A DNA stretch of 64,000 nucleotides. Origin: Geodermatophilus dictyosporus (GTDB lineage: Bacteria > Actinomycetota > Actinomycetes > Mycobacteriales > Geodermatophilaceae). Positions 1-8,113 of this stretch are shown in pieces (the first letter of the stretch is position 1; each line of letters begins with the position of its first letter). The DNA lies in contig NZ_FOWQ01000003.1 of NCBI RefSeq assembly GCF_900115505.1, positions 310,001-374,000 of the forward strand, in the 5' to 3' direction. A model generated the notes under the pieces. The model had not been told where the DNA came from. It made no database searches and was given only the letters and a program-made list of their open reading frames with translations. Position numbers and translations under genes: made by a program.

Positions 1-638
1 CCGGCGTGCAGCACCAGCGGCACCACGGGGACGCCGCGGGCGAGGAGCCGCACCAGCAGCCGGTCGGTGAACGGCCGCCCGGCGCTGGCGTTCTCCGCGC
101 TGCCGGGTTCGGTGGCGTACACGTTCTGCGCGTCCGCCAGGCGCACCGGCGCCCGCAGGTAGCCGTAGCGCACCGGCTGCCCGTGCTCGGTGAGGTAGGG
201 GACCAGCGCGACGGCGGGCTCGACGCGGGCCCGCCACAGCCGGGACGGGCGTGCCGGGTCGGGGAAGCCGGTGCGCAGCCGCAGCCGGACGCCGCCGGGC
301 AGGTCCAGCGCGGTGCCCGGCTCCAGGCCGGTCTCGGGTCCGTCGTTGCCGGGACGGCGGACCTCGACCACCCAGCTGCCGTCGTCGAGCGCCGTCGAGA
401 CGTGCAGCGGGACGACCCGCCCGTCGGCGCGGCGGGCCTCGAGCCGGGCGGCCAGCGTGGCCGAGGTGTTGACCACCAGCAGGTCACCGGGCTCGAGCAG
501 TCCGGGGAGGTCGGAGAAGCGGGCGGCGGTGGTGCTGCCCGGCCGGACGGCCATGAGCCGGACGCCGTCGCGGGACAGCCCGCGGTGCTCCGGCGGCTCG
601 GTGGCCTCGCTGCCGGGCGGGAGGGCGAACGCGGTCAC
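1..638 (-). CDS. QueA-like S-adenosylmethionine:tRNA ribosyltransferase-isomerase family protein (3' part outside window)
   Basis: About 212 N-terminal residues are visible; the C-terminus lies beyond base 1. The protein reads like the QueA family: an early LLEPGDLLVVNTSATLAARL block matching the usual pGDLLVxN...ARL, then QNVYATEPGSAENASAGRPFT, matching YQTV..pGSvAaPTAGlHFT, then a VPLVLHAG segment where QueA has vTLHVG. QueA transfers a ribosyl unit from SAM to tRNA in queuosine synthesis. Actinobacteria with this divergent version mostly lack the rest of the queuosine pathway, so the true substrate is uncertain. The GTG start at 638 overlaps the SDR stop by 4 bp (GTGA), so the two are translationally coupled and probably both under the SoxR box at 1347. 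Confidence 0.75.
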   Translation of the reverse strand, partial: MTAFALPPGSEATEPPEHRGLSRDGVRLMAVRPGSTTAARFSDLPGLLEPGDLLVVNTSATLAARLEARRADGRVVPLHVSTALDDGSWVVEVRRPGNDGPETGLEPGTALDLPGGVRLRLRTGFPDPARPSRLWRARVEPAVALVPYLTEHGQPVRYGYLRAPVRLADAQNVYATEPGSAENASAGRPFTDRLLVRLLARGVPVVPLVLHA

Positions 639-1330
639 CGGCCGGCCTCCACCGGCAGGAGCTCCGCGGCGCGCAGCCGGCTCCCGGGCGGCGGGTCGTC
701 GAGCAGCCGCAGGAACGCCGGGACGACGTCCCCGGGGTCGGGCAGGCCGGCGTCCTCGGGTGCGGCGGCCCGGTGCATGTCGGTGGCCATGTCGCCGGGG
801 TCGACGGCGTACACCCGCAGGCCGGGGTGCTCCACGGCGAGGACGGCGGTGAGCCGGTCGAGCGCGGCCTTGCTCGCGCCGTAGCCGCCCCAGCCGGCGT
901 AGGCCTCGACCGCGGCGTCGCTGCTGACCGACACGACCGTGCCGCCGGCCCGCTCGAGCGCCGGCAGCACCGCCTGCACCAGGGCCAGGGGCGCCACGGC
1001 GTTCACCGCGAGCACCCGCTCGAGGTCGGCGGGCGGGAGGTCGGCCAGCCGTGGGAGCGGGGTGGGGCCGAGGTCGCTGGCGTTGTTCACCAGCAGGTCG
1101 AGCCGGTCGCCGACCGCCTCGGCCAGCGCGGCGCGGTGCGCGGGGTCGGTGACGTCGCCAGGGACCGCGGTGACCCGGTCGGGCGCGGGCAGCCCGGCGA
1201 CGGTGCGGGCGAGGCGGCCGGCGTCGCGGGCGTCGACGACGAGGCGCCAGCCGCGGGCGGCCAGCGCGGCGGCGAGGGCGGCGCCGAGGCCGCGGGAGGC
1301 GCCGGTGACGAGTGCGGTGGGGGGTGTCAT
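635..1330 (-). CDS. SDR-family NAD(P)-dependent oxidoreductase
   Basis: A classical short-chain dehydrogenase of 231 residues. The cofactor motif TGASRGLG lies at the N-terminus, then NNAS, and an active-site region with Ser and YGASK. The substrate cannot be told. I chose the ATG at 1330 because it gives the usual N-terminus (TPPTALVTGASRG) and lies about 7 bp downstream of the predicted -10, so the transcript would be leaderless. An upstream in-frame GTG would place the SoxR box inside the gene. The position next to a SoxR operator suggests a role in redox-cycling or quinone stress; SDR/NmrA-type reductases are known SoxR targets in Streptomyces. Confidence 0.88.
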   Translation of the reverse strand: MTPPTALVTGASRGLGAALAAALAARGWRLVVDARDAGRLARTVAGLPAPDRVTAVPGDVTDPAHRAALAEAVGDRLDLLVNNASDLGPTPLPRLADLPPADLERVLAVNAVAPLALVQAVLPALERAGGTVVSVSSDAAVEAYAGWGGYGASKAALDRLTAVLAVEHPGLRVYAVDPGDMATDMHRAAAPEDAGLPDPGDVVPAFLRLLDDPPPGSRLRAAELLPVEAGR

Positions 1331-1336
1331 GGCGCT

Positions 1337-1367
1337 ACCGTCGGATCTCAAGTGCACTTGAGGTCAA
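1337..1367 (-). promoter_or_regulatory. Predicted promoter of the SDR/QueA-like operon
   Basis: Reading leftward, TTGACC (1367-1362) serves as -35 and a weak GACGGT (1342-1337) as -10. The 19-bp spacing is the long spacing typical of MerR-family activated promoters. The SoxR palindrome fills the spacer. Transcription would start at or next to the ATG at 1330. Confidence 0.5.
1347..1362. promoter_or_regulatory. SoxR box (operator)
   Basis: A perfect 16-bp palindrome, CTCAAGTGCACTTGAG, close to the known SoxR box (CCTCAAGTTAACTTGAGG type). It sits in the 46-bp gap between divergent soxR and the SDR gene, and between the -35 and -10 of the leftward promoter. Confidence 0.88.
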
Positions 1368-1376
1368 GGGGGTGCC

Positions 1377-1913
1377 GTGGAGGGGCTGACGATCGGTGAG
1401 GTGGCCGCCCGCGCGGGGCTGGCGCCGTCGGCGCTGCGCTACTACGAGGCGCAGGGCCTGGTCACCGCCACCCGGACGGCCGGGGGCGCCCGGCGCTTCC
1501 CGCGCTCGGTGCTGCGGCGGCTGGCCTTCGTGCGGGCGGCGCAGAACGTCGGGCTGTCGCTGCCGGAGATCCGCGCCGCCCTCGCCACGCTGCCCGACGG
1601 GCGGACGCCGTCGGCCCGCGACTGGGCGCGGCTCTCGCGCGGCTGGCGGGACCGGCTCGACGCGCAGATCGCGGCGCTGGAGCAGCTGCGCGACGGGCTC
1701 TCCTCGTGCATCGGGTGCGGCTGCCTGTCGCTCACCGCCTGCGCGCTGTCCAACCCGGGCGACTCCGCCGCGACGGAGGGGACCGGCGCGCGCCGGCTCG
1801 CGCCGCTGCTGCGCCGCACGCCGCCGGGGAGCAACGCCGTCCCGGCACCTCGCGCGCCCCGCCGCGGCGGGGCAGGATCCGGGACGGGGCCGTCCACCCC
1901 GTCCGCCGGATGA
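1377..1913 (+). CDS. soxR: SoxR, redox-sensing MerR-family regulator with [2Fe-2S] site
   Basis: 178 residues. An N-terminal MerR helix-turn-helix (TIGEVAARAG...ALRYYEAQGLV) and dimerisation helix are followed by the diagnostic cluster motif CX2CXCX5C at Cys111, 114, 116 and 122 (CIGCGCLSLTAC). Oxidation of this cluster by redox-active compounds switches SoxR to its activating form. The 50-residue tail rich in Arg, Pro and Gly is longer than in E. coli SoxR and resembles the extra tails of actinobacterial SoxR. GTG start at 1377, 14 bp after the SoxR box. The dioxygenase-like gene follows after 10 bp and is probably cotranscribed. Confidence 0.93.
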   Translation: MEGLTIGEVAARAGLAPSALRYYEAQGLVTATRTAGGARRFPRSVLRRLAFVRAAQNVGLSLPEIRAALATLPDGRTPSARDWARLSRGWRDRLDAQIAALEQLRDGLSSCIGCGCLSLTACALSNPGDSAATEGTGARRLAPLLRRTPPGSNAVPAPRAPRRGGAGSGTGPSTPSAG

Positions 1914-1923
1914 GGAGAGCCGC

Positions 1924-2775
1924 ATGACGCTCATGCCCGCCGCCTTCATCGGTCACGGCAACCCGATGAACGCCCTGGAGCGCAACCGCTACACCGACGC
2001 CTGGCGCGCCTTCGGGCGCTCGGTGCCCCGGCCGCGGGCCATCCTGGTCGTCTCGGCGCACTGGTACGTGCACGCGACCGCGGTGACGGCGATGGCCAGG
2101 CCGCGCACCATCCACGACTTCTTCGGCTTCCCGCCCGAGCTCTTCGACGTCAGCTACGACGCCCCGGGGCTGCCGGAGCTGCACGAGCAGGTGTCCGACG
2201 TCGTCTCCCCGACCTGGGTGGGCGCCGACCTCGACAGCTGGGGCATCGACCACGGCACCTGGTCGGTGCTGCTGCACGCCTTCCCCGAGGCCGACATCCC
2301 GGTCGTCCAGCTCTCGATCAACGCGCTCAAGGGCGCCGACTACCACCTGCAGATGGGCGCGGCACTGGCCCCGCTGCGCGAGGACGGTGTGCTGGTGGTC
2401 GGCAGCGGCAACGTGGTGCACAACCTCGGCGGGGTCAGCCGCGCCATGCCCGACGCCGGCTTCGACTGGGCGCAGCGCTTCGACGAGCAGGTCAAGGAGT
2501 CCATGCTCACCGACCCCGCCGCGGTGGCCCGCCTCGACGGGCACCGTGACTTCGACCTCGCCGTCCCCACGCCCGACCACTTCCTGCCGCTGCTCTACGT
2601 GGCCGGCATGGCCGGCGCCACCGGGACGACCGCCGAGGTGCTCGTCGACGGCTACGCCTACGGGTCGCTGTCGATGACCTCCTACACCGTGGGCATGCCC
2701 GCGCCGAGGACCGAGGGCAGCGGCTTCGCCGCCCCGCTGCCGGAGGCGCCACCCCCGGACGGCGCCAACATCTAG
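1924..2775 (+). CDS. 4,5-DOPA dioxygenase extradiol-like protein (YgiD family, LigB superfamily)
   Basis: 283 residues. Typical LigB-type metal ligands are visible: an early His in FIGHGNPMNAL, SAHWY, and a GIDHGTW motif, with GSGNVVHNLG further on. The family opens catechols such as L-DOPA with a non-haem metal, but bacterial physiological substrates are often unknown. AGGAG lies 6 bp before the ATG. It follows soxR by 10 bp, so it may be made under the same conditions. Confidence 0.88.
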   Translation: MTLMPAAFIGHGNPMNALERNRYTDAWRAFGRSVPRPRAILVVSAHWYVHATAVTAMARPRTIHDFFGFPPELFDVSYDAPGLPELHEQVSDVVSPTWVGADLDSWGIDHGTWSVLLHAFPEADIPVVQLSINALKGADYHLQMGAALAPLREDGVLVVGSGNVVHNLGGVSRAMPDAGFDWAQRFDEQVKESMLTDPAAVARLDGHRDFDLAVPTPDHFLPLLYVAGMAGATGTTAEVLVDGYAYGSLSMTSYTVGMPAPRTEGSGFAAPLPEAPPPDGANI

Positions 2776-2798
2776 CGCGGCGGGCATCGCGCGCCGCG
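2776..2798. terminator. Hairpin between convergent dioxygenase and cysG genes
   Basis: Arms CGCGGCG (2776-2782) and CGCCGCG (2792-2798) form a 7-bp stem with a 9-nt loop in the 26-bp gap between two convergent genes. There is no T-tract, as is usual for actinobacterial terminators. Confidence 0.45.
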
Positions 2799-2801
2799 GC
2801 C

Positions 2802-4061
2802 TCAGCGGGGCCGGCGGGGCTCCGCGGTCAGCCGCACGACCTCGCCGACCACCCAGACGGCCGGCGGGCGGACCCCCTCGTCGGCGAGCGTCCGCGCCAG
2901 CCCGGTCAGCGTGGTGCGCACGACGCGCTGCGTCGGCGTCGACCCGTCGGTGACGACGGCGACCGGGGTGTCCGGCGCGCGACCGTGCTCGACGAGCGCG
3001 GCGGCGATCGCGCCGGCGGTGTCCACGCCCATGAGCACGACCACGGTGCCGCGCAGGCGGCCCAGCGCCGGCCAGTCGACCAGCGAGGCGGGGTGGCCGG
3101 GCGGCACGTGCCCGGAGACGACGACGAACTCGTGGGTCAGCCCGCGGTGGGTGACCGGGATGCCGGCCAGCCCCGGGACGCCGATCGCGCTGGTCACGCC
3201 CGGGACGACCTCGACCGGCACGCCCGCCGCGACGCACGCCTCGAGCTCCTCCATGCCGCGGCCGAAGACGAACGGGTCGCCGCCCTTGAGCCGCACCACC
3301 CGCCGGCCGGCCAGGGCGTGCTCGACCAGCAGGGCGTTGATCTGCTCCTGCGCCATCGACCGACCGCGCGGCAGCTTCGAGGCGTCGATGACCTCGACCT
3401 CCGAGGGGAGCGAGGCCAGCAGCGACTGCGGCGCGAGGTGGTCGGCGAGGACGACGTCGGCCTGCGCGACCGCCTGCTGGCCGCGCACGGTGATCAGCCC
3501 CGGGTCGCCCGGCCCGCCGCCGACGAGGACGACGCTGCCGGCCCGCCCGCCCTCGGGCTCGCGGGCAGCGCGGTCGCGGATGCTGCCGTCGGTCAGCCCG
3601 GCGACCACCGCGTCGCGCACGCCCACGGCCCGCTGCGGGTCGCCGCCGCCGTGGACGCCGACGACCAGGTCGCCCTGCCGCCCGACGGCGGGGGTCCACA
3701 CGCTGGACGCCGAGCGGTCGTCGGCGCGGGCGCAGAAGACGCGCCGGCCCTCGGCCTCCCCGGCCACGGCGGCGTTGACGGCGGGGTCGTCGGTGGCGGC
3801 CACGGCGTACCAGGCGCCGTCGAGGTCCCCGGGCCGGTACCGGCGGCGCACCCAGGTCAGCGAGCCCGGGGCCACCAGCGCCTCCAGGGCCGGGGTGACC
3901 TCGGGACTGACGACGGTCACGAGGGCGCGGGCCTCGAGCAGCCCGGCCACCCGGCGGTGGGCGACCTGACCGCCGCCCACCACCACGACGCGGCGGTCGA
4001 GCAGCCGCAGGCCGACGGGGTAGACGACGCCGCTCGCGGGGTCGACAGGGGTGGCGCTCAG
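2802..4061 (-). CDS. cobA: Uroporphyrinogen-III C-methyltransferase fused to precorrin-2 dehydrogenase
   Basis: 419 residues. The N-terminal domain (about 1-165) is a Rossmann-type precorrin-2 dehydrogenase (VVVVGGGQVAHRR). The rest is SUMT: VLVGGGPGDPGLIT, then KGGDPFVFGRG. It makes precorrin-2 from uroporphyrinogen III, for B12 or, after oxidation, for siroheme; no ferrochelatase (SirB) domain is present. No ATG, GTG or TTG exists near the N-terminus in frame. The best start is CTG at 4061, 5 nt after a strong GGAGGAG (4073-4067) and overlapping the cobC stop as CTGA. It is the last gene of the riboswitch operon. Confidence 0.92.
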   Translation of the reverse strand: MSATPVDPASGVVYPVGLRLLDRRVVVVGGGQVAHRRVAGLLEARALVTVVSPEVTPALEALVAPGSLTWVRRRYRPGDLDGAWYAVAATDDPAVNAAVAGEAEGRRVFCARADDRSASSVWTPAVGRQGDLVVGVHGGGDPQRAVGVRDAVVAGLTDGSIRDRAAREPEGGRAGSVVLVGGGPGDPGLITVRGQQAVAQADVVLADHLAPQSLLASLPSEVEVIDASKLPRGRSMAQEQINALLVEHALAGRRVVRLKGGDPFVFGRGMEELEACVAAGVPVEVVPGVTSAIGVPGLAGIPVTHRGLTHEFVVVSGHVPPGHPASLVDWPALGRLRGTVVVLMGVDTAGAIAAALVEHGRAPDTPVAVVTDGSTPTQRVVRTTLTGLARTLADEGVRPPAVWVVGEVVRLTAEPRRPR

Positions 4062-5134
4062 CGGTGCTCCTCCGGGACGGCGGCCGGCAGCGACGTCGTC
4101 GTCGGCAGCGGACCAGGGATCTCGGCACCCAGGATCGCAGCGAGGTCCGCGGCGAACGCACGCGAGGTCGCCGGGTCGCGGACGGCCACCCGGAGGTGGT
4201 CGGGGGACAGGCCGGGGAAGGTGTCGCCGCGGCGCACCGCCCAGCCGCGTCGGCGCAGCGCCGCGCGCACCCGCTCGCCGCCGGGGACGCGCAGCAGCAC
4301 GAACGACGACCGCGGCTCCCCGACCACCAGGCCGGGCGGCAGCGCGGCCAGCAGCGCGGCGCGGTGCGCGGTGAGCTCCCGCGCCGCCGCGTCGGCCTCC
4401 CCGCGGGCGGAGGGGGCGGTGCAGGCGACGGCGGCGGCGAGCGCCGGCGTGGACAGCGGCCAGTGCGGCTGGGCGGCGGCCAGCGCGGCGACGAGCTCCG
4501 GCGGGCCGAGGACGTAGCCCACCCGCAGGCCGGCCAGGCCCCAGGTCTTGGTCAGGCTGCGCACCACGAGCAGGCCGGGCAGGTCGCGGCGGGCGGCCAG
4601 CGACTCCGGCTCGCCGGGCACGGTGTCGGCGAAGGCCTCGTCGACCAGCAGCACGCGGCCCGGGCGGGCCAGCGCGGCGACCTCGGCGGCCGGGTGCAGC
4701 ACCGAGGTGGGGTTGGTCGGGTTGCCGAGCACCACCAGGTCGGCGTCGGCGGGCAGCGCGCGCAGCCGGTACGCGGGCGCCTCGAGCAGCAGCCGCTCGA
4801 CCGGGTGCCCCGCCGCGCGCAGCGCCGCCTCCGGCTCGGTGAACGACGGGTGCACCACCACCGCCCGCCGGGAGGGCAGCGCCCGCGCGGCCAGCACGAA
4901 CGCCTCCGCGGCGCCGGCGGTCAGCAGCACCTCGGCGGGGTCGCGGCCGTGCGCGGCGGCCACCGCGGCGCGGGCCGGGCCGGCGTCGGGGTAGGCGGCG
5001 ACGCCGTCGAGGGCCGCGCGCAGCACCTCCCGCAGCCACGGCGGGGGCGTGCCGGCGCGGACGTTGACCGCGAGGTCGGCCAGGCCGGGGGCCAGCTCCC
5101 GGTCGCCGTGGTGGTCCAGGTCGTAGGAGGTCAC
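4058..5134 (-). CDS. cobC: CobC-type PLP-dependent enzyme (threonine-phosphate decarboxylase-like, Rv2231c family)
   Basis: 358 residues of a fold-type I aminotransferase resembling histidinol-phosphate aminotransferase. The PLP lysine is Lys196 in SLTKTWGLAGLRVGY, with GNPTNPTS and DEAF upstream. In B12 synthesis this family supplies (R)-1-amino-2-propanol phosphate for the nucleotide loop, the partner of CobD. GTG start at 5134 overlaps the preceding stop by 4 bp. Whether it truly decarboxylates threonine phosphate cannot be seen from sequence. Confidence 0.88.
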   Translation of the reverse strand: MTSYDLDHHGDRELAPGLADLAVNVRAGTPPPWLREVLRAALDGVAAYPDAGPARAAVAAAHGRDPAEVLLTAGAAEAFVLAARALPSRRAVVVHPSFTEPEAALRAAGHPVERLLLEAPAYRLRALPADADLVVLGNPTNPTSVLHPAAEVAALARPGRVLLVDEAFADTVPGEPESLAARRDLPGLLVVRSLTKTWGLAGLRVGYVLGPPELVAALAAAQPHWPLSTPALAAAVACTAPSARGEADAAARELTAHRAALLAALPPGLVVGEPRSSFVLLRVPGGERVRAALRRRGWAVRRGDTFPGLSPDHLRVAVRDPATSRAFAADLAAILGAEIPGPLPTTTSLPAAVPEEHR

Positions 5135-5472
5135 GCCGACACCGCCACGGTCACCCGGCCGTGCACGGTCCTGCCGACCAGCAGCCGGGTGCCGCCGAGC
5201 AGGGCGGCCGCCTCGGCCACCGACGCCGTCCCCACCGCGGCGGCCACCCGGGCCGACGGCGCGGGCACGTCGACGGCGGCGAGCAGGGCGGCGGGGTGGC
5301 CGGTGAGCGGCCAGCCGCGGGCGGCGGCCGCGGCCCGGACGCCGGGCTCGGCGGCGCGGGCGTCGAGGGTGGCCAGCCCGGTGACGCGGGCGCCGTCCGG
5401 CAGCACGGCGTCCACGGCGGCGAGCACCTCCGCGGCGGCCACGCCCGCGACGGCGCCCACGCCGACGGTCAC
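5131..5472 (-). CDS. cobE: CobE / CbiG C-terminal domain protein
   Basis: 113 residues matching only the C-terminal domain of CbiG, known alone as Cob[23 protein letters not shown], then [17 protein letters not shown], then SVAEAAALL. CbiG hydrolyses the cobalt-precorrin-5A lactone in the anaerobic route through its N-terminal domain, which is missing here. CobE's own role is unclear; it is linked to the ring-contraction stage. The start at 5472 is taken because it makes a GTGA overlap with cbiO; another GTG lies 6 bp upstream. Confidence 0.8.
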   Translation of the reverse strand: MTVGVGAVAGVAAAEVLAAVDAVLPDGARVTGLATLDARAAEPGVRAAAAARGWPLTGHPAALLAAVDVPAPSARVAAAVGTASVAEAAALLGGTRLLVGRTVHGRVTVAVSA

Positions 5473-6320
5473 GTCCACGTGCCGACGCCGGGCCGGTCGG
5501 ACAGCGCGGCCAGCAGCGCGGCGGCGTCGCGGGGGAGAGGGCCGTCGGGCAGCAGCCCCAGCGCCCGCAGCCGCGCGCCGACCGTCAGCGCCCACGGGCG
5601 GTCGAGGCGGGCCCGGGCGAGCAGGTCGTCGTCGGCGAGGAGGCGCTCGGGCGGGCCCTGCACCACCCGGCGGTCGACGACGACGGCGACCTCGTCGGCC
5701 CAGCGCAGCGCGAGGTCGACGTCGTGGGTGCTCATCACGACGGTGGAGCCCGACGCCTGCAGCCGGTCCAGCGCCGCCAGCGCCTCGGCGACGGCGGAGG
5801 GGTCCAGGCCGGCGGTGGGCTCGTCGAGCAGCAGCACGCACGGGCGCATCGCGACCGCGCCGGCGATCGCCACCCGCTTGCGCTCGCCGTAGGACAGCTG
5901 GTGGGTGGGCCGGGCGGCCAGCGCCTCGACGGCGAGCAGCCGCAGCGCCTCGGCCACCCGCTCGCGGACGGCGTCGTCGGGCAGGCCCAGGTTCAGCGGG
6001 CCGAAGGAGACGTCCTGGGCCACCGAGGCGCTGAACAGCTGGTCGTCGGGGTCCTGCAGGACCAGCTGCACCTCCTGCCGGTGCGCCCGCAGCCCGCCGC
6101 GGGTGTGCCGCAGCAGCGCGCCGTCGACGGCGACCGCGCCGGCGTCGGGCCGCAGCGCCCCGGACAGGCAGCGCAGCAGCGTCGTCTTGCCCGAGCCGTT
6201 GGCCCCGAGCACCGCCAGCCGGCGCCCGGCCGGGACGGTGAGCGAGGCGCCGTCGAGCACCCGGCGGCCGCGCTCGTAGCCGACGACCAGCCCCTCGGCG
6301 GTGAGCGACCGGTGGCTCAC
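5469..6320 (-). CDS. cbiO: CbiO, ATPase of the ECF-type cobalt transporter
   Basis: 283 residues. Walker A GANGSGKT (39-46), Q-loop [12 protein letters not shown], signature LSYGERKR, Walker [13 protein letters not shown] and the H-loop STHDVDL are all present, so it should be an active ATPase. It energises Co2+ uptake with CbiM, CbiN and CbiQ at the membrane. The 73-bp gap to cbiQ is the longest within this otherwise overlapping operon. The last 60 residues after the ABC core are typical of CbiO. Confidence 0.94.
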   Translation of the reverse strand: MSHRSLTAEGLVVGYERGRRVLDGASLTVPAGRRLAVLGANGSGKTTLLRCLSGALRPDAGAVAVDGALLRHTRGGLRAHRQEVQLVLQDPDDQLFSASVAQDVSFGPLNLGLPDDAVRERVAEALRLLAVEALAARPTHQLSYGERKRVAIAGAVAMRPCVLLLDEPTAGLDPSAVAEALAALDRLQASGSTVVMSTHDVDLALRWADEVAVVVDRRVVQGPPERLLADDDLLARARLDRPWALTVGARLRALGLLPDGPLPRDAAALLAALSDRPGVGTWT

Positions 6321-6393
6321 GCGGCTCCCTCGCCGGCGCTCGTCGACCGCGGGAGCCGAGCTGCGCCACCCGTCGGTGAGCTCGCCTGCTCGC

Positions 6394-7131
6394 TCACGCC
6401 ACCAGGCCCACGGTGAGCAGGGTGGCGAGCCCGGCGGCGGAGGCGGCGAGGAAGGCCGGGGACGACGGCAGCGCCTCGGGGAGCACCCGCAGGCCCGTCT
6501 CCATGCCGCGGCCGGCCAGCCCCTCCTGCATCCGGCGGGCGCGGTCGAAGGAGCGGGTGAGCACCGCGGCGGCCAGCGCGCCGGAGGACCGGTAGGAGCG
6601 GCGCACCGAGGAGTAGCCCATCCGGTTGGCCTGCGCCTCGCGGATGGTGCGCAGGCTGTCGAGCAGCACGAACAGCAGCCGGTAGGTCACCGACGCCACC
6701 TCGACCACGGCCGCCGGGACGCGCAGCCGGCGCAGCACCGGCAGCAGGTCCGACACCGGCGTGGTGGTGGCCAGCAGCAGCACGGCGGCGCCGCCGGCGA
6801 CCGAGTGCCCGACCAGGTCGCCGGCCCGCGCCGCCGCGTCGGGCGCCCAGCCGAGGCCGCCGCCGTCCACCGAGACGACGGCGGTCAGCGCGCCGGTGGC
6901 GACGAAGGCCAGCGGCCAGCGCACCGCCCGCCCGAAGGTGCGCGCCGGCACCCGCGCCGGCCCGAGCGCCAGGGCGACGGCGGTGAGCGCGACCAGCACG
7001 CTGCCCGGCCAGGCGGGGAGCACCAGCGCGCACACCACCAGGCCGCCGCACAGCAGCAGCTTGTCCAGCGGCGCGCGCGTGCGCCAGGCGCTGGCCCAGG
7101 CGGCGTCGTCGACCGCCAGCCCCGCGCTCAC
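6394..7131 (-). CDS. cbiQ: CbiQ, transmembrane T-component of the cobalt transporter
   Basis: 245 residues with several hydrophobic helices and, near the C-terminus, the conserved coupling motif [18 protein letters not shown]; the second Ala-Arg-Gly type helix of ECF T-proteins contacts CbiO. The GTG start at 7131 overlaps cbiN by 4 bp. Inner-membrane location is inferred. Confidence 0.92.
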   Translation of the reverse strand: MSAGLAVDDAAWASAWRTRAPLDKLLLCGGLVVCALVLPAWPGSVLVALTAVALALGPARVPARTFGRAVRWPLAFVATGALTAVVSVDGGGLGWAPDAAARAGDLVGHSVAGGAAVLLLATTTPVSDLLPVLRRLRVPAAVVEVASVTYRLLFVLLDSLRTIREAQANRMGYSSVRRSYRSSGALAAAVLTRSFDRARRMQEGLAGRGMETGLRVLPEALPSSPAFLAASAAGLATLLTVGLVA

Positions 7132-7433
7132 GGGCGGCCGTCCTCCCGTGCGCGCTCGGTCGCGCGGCGGCCGCGCAGCCGGCCGAGCACGTACCCGAGC
7201 ACGCCGCCGCCGATCGCGGCCTGCAGCGCGAACAGCCCCGACTCCACCTCCGACGACGACGGCGGGAACACCGACTCGAACCACGGCGTGTAGCCGGACT
7301 CCTCGACGGCCGCGGCGGCCTGGGCGTCGGTGCCCGCGTACTCGGCGTCCCCGCCGCCGAGCGCGAGCGGGAGGGCGACGAGCGCCAGCACCGCGAGCAC
7401 CAGCAGCGCGGTGACCAGCCGCCGGCGGGTCAC
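7128..7433 (-). CDS. cbiN: CbiN, small accessory subunit of the cobalt transporter
   Basis: 101 residues with one N-terminal membrane helix ([20 protein letters not shown]), an extracytoplasmic stretch containing [19 protein letters not shown], typical for CbiN, and a second helix ([19 protein letters not shown]). CbiN promotes metal loading of CbiM. Overlaps both neighbours by 4 bp. Confidence 0.9.
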   Translation of the reverse strand: MTRRRLVTALLVLAVLALVALPLALGGGDAEYAGTDAQAAAAVEESGYTPWFESVFPPSSSEVESGLFALQAAIGGGVLGYVLGRLRGRRATERAREDGRP

Positions 7434-8113
7434 CCGCGCTCCTCCGCCGGGACGGCCGGCAACAGGCCGAGGCGCTCGAGCTCGGGCCGGGCGCTGGTGG
7501 TGAGCACCCGGAACAGCAGCACGCCGAGCAGCCCCTCGGCCAGCGCCAGCGGCACCTGGGTGAGGGCGAAGACGCCGAGGAACTTGACCACCGCGCCGGC
7601 GAACCCGCCGGCGGCGTCGGGGAAGGCCAGCGCGAGCTGCAGCGACGTCGTGACGTAGGTGGCGAGGTCGGCCAGCGCGAGGGCGACGAAGACGCCGGGC
7701 AGCAGTCCGGCACCCAGGGCCCGGGCCAGCCGGTAGGCGCCGTAGCCCGCCCACGGCCCGACGACGGCGAAGGCGAACGCGTTGGCGCCCAGGGTGGTCA
7801 GCCCGCCGTGGGCCAGCAGCAGCGCCTGGAACAGCAGGACGACGGTGCCCAGCAGCGCCATCACCGGCGGCCGGAACAGCACCGCCCCGGCGCCGGTGCC
7901 GGTCGGGTGGCTGGAGGAGCCGGTGATCGAGGGCAGCTTGATCGCGCTGAGCACGAAGGTGAACGCGCCGGCCGCGCCGAGCAGCAGCGTGGACTCGGGG
8001 TGCTCGCGCACCTCCTTCACCACCGCGCGGGCGCCGTGCACCACGAACGGGGCGGCGGCGACGGTCCAGCCGATCGCGTGCGGGGCGGGGAGGAACCCCT
8101 CAGCGATGTGCAC
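7430..8113 (-). CDS. cbiM: CbiM, substrate-binding membrane subunit for cobalt
   Basis: 227 residues, about six membrane helices. It starts Met-His-Ile (MHIAEGFLP); in CbiM/NikM the N-terminal amine and His2 coordinate the metal, so the GTG at 8113 must be the true start. A second conserved His lies in [12 protein letters not shown]. The gene begins 14 bp inside the end of cobB. Confidence 0.95.
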   Translation of the reverse strand: MHIAEGFLPAPHAIGWTVAAAPFVVHGARAVVKEVREHPESTLLLGAAGAFTFVLSAIKLPSITGSSSHPTGTGAGAVLFRPPVMALLGTVVLLFQALLLAHGGLTTLGANAFAFAVVGPWAGYGAYRLARALGAGLLPGVFVALALADLATYVTTSLQLALAFPDAAGGFAGAVVKFLGVFALTQVPLALAEGLLGVLLFRVLTTSARPELERLGLLPAVPAEERG

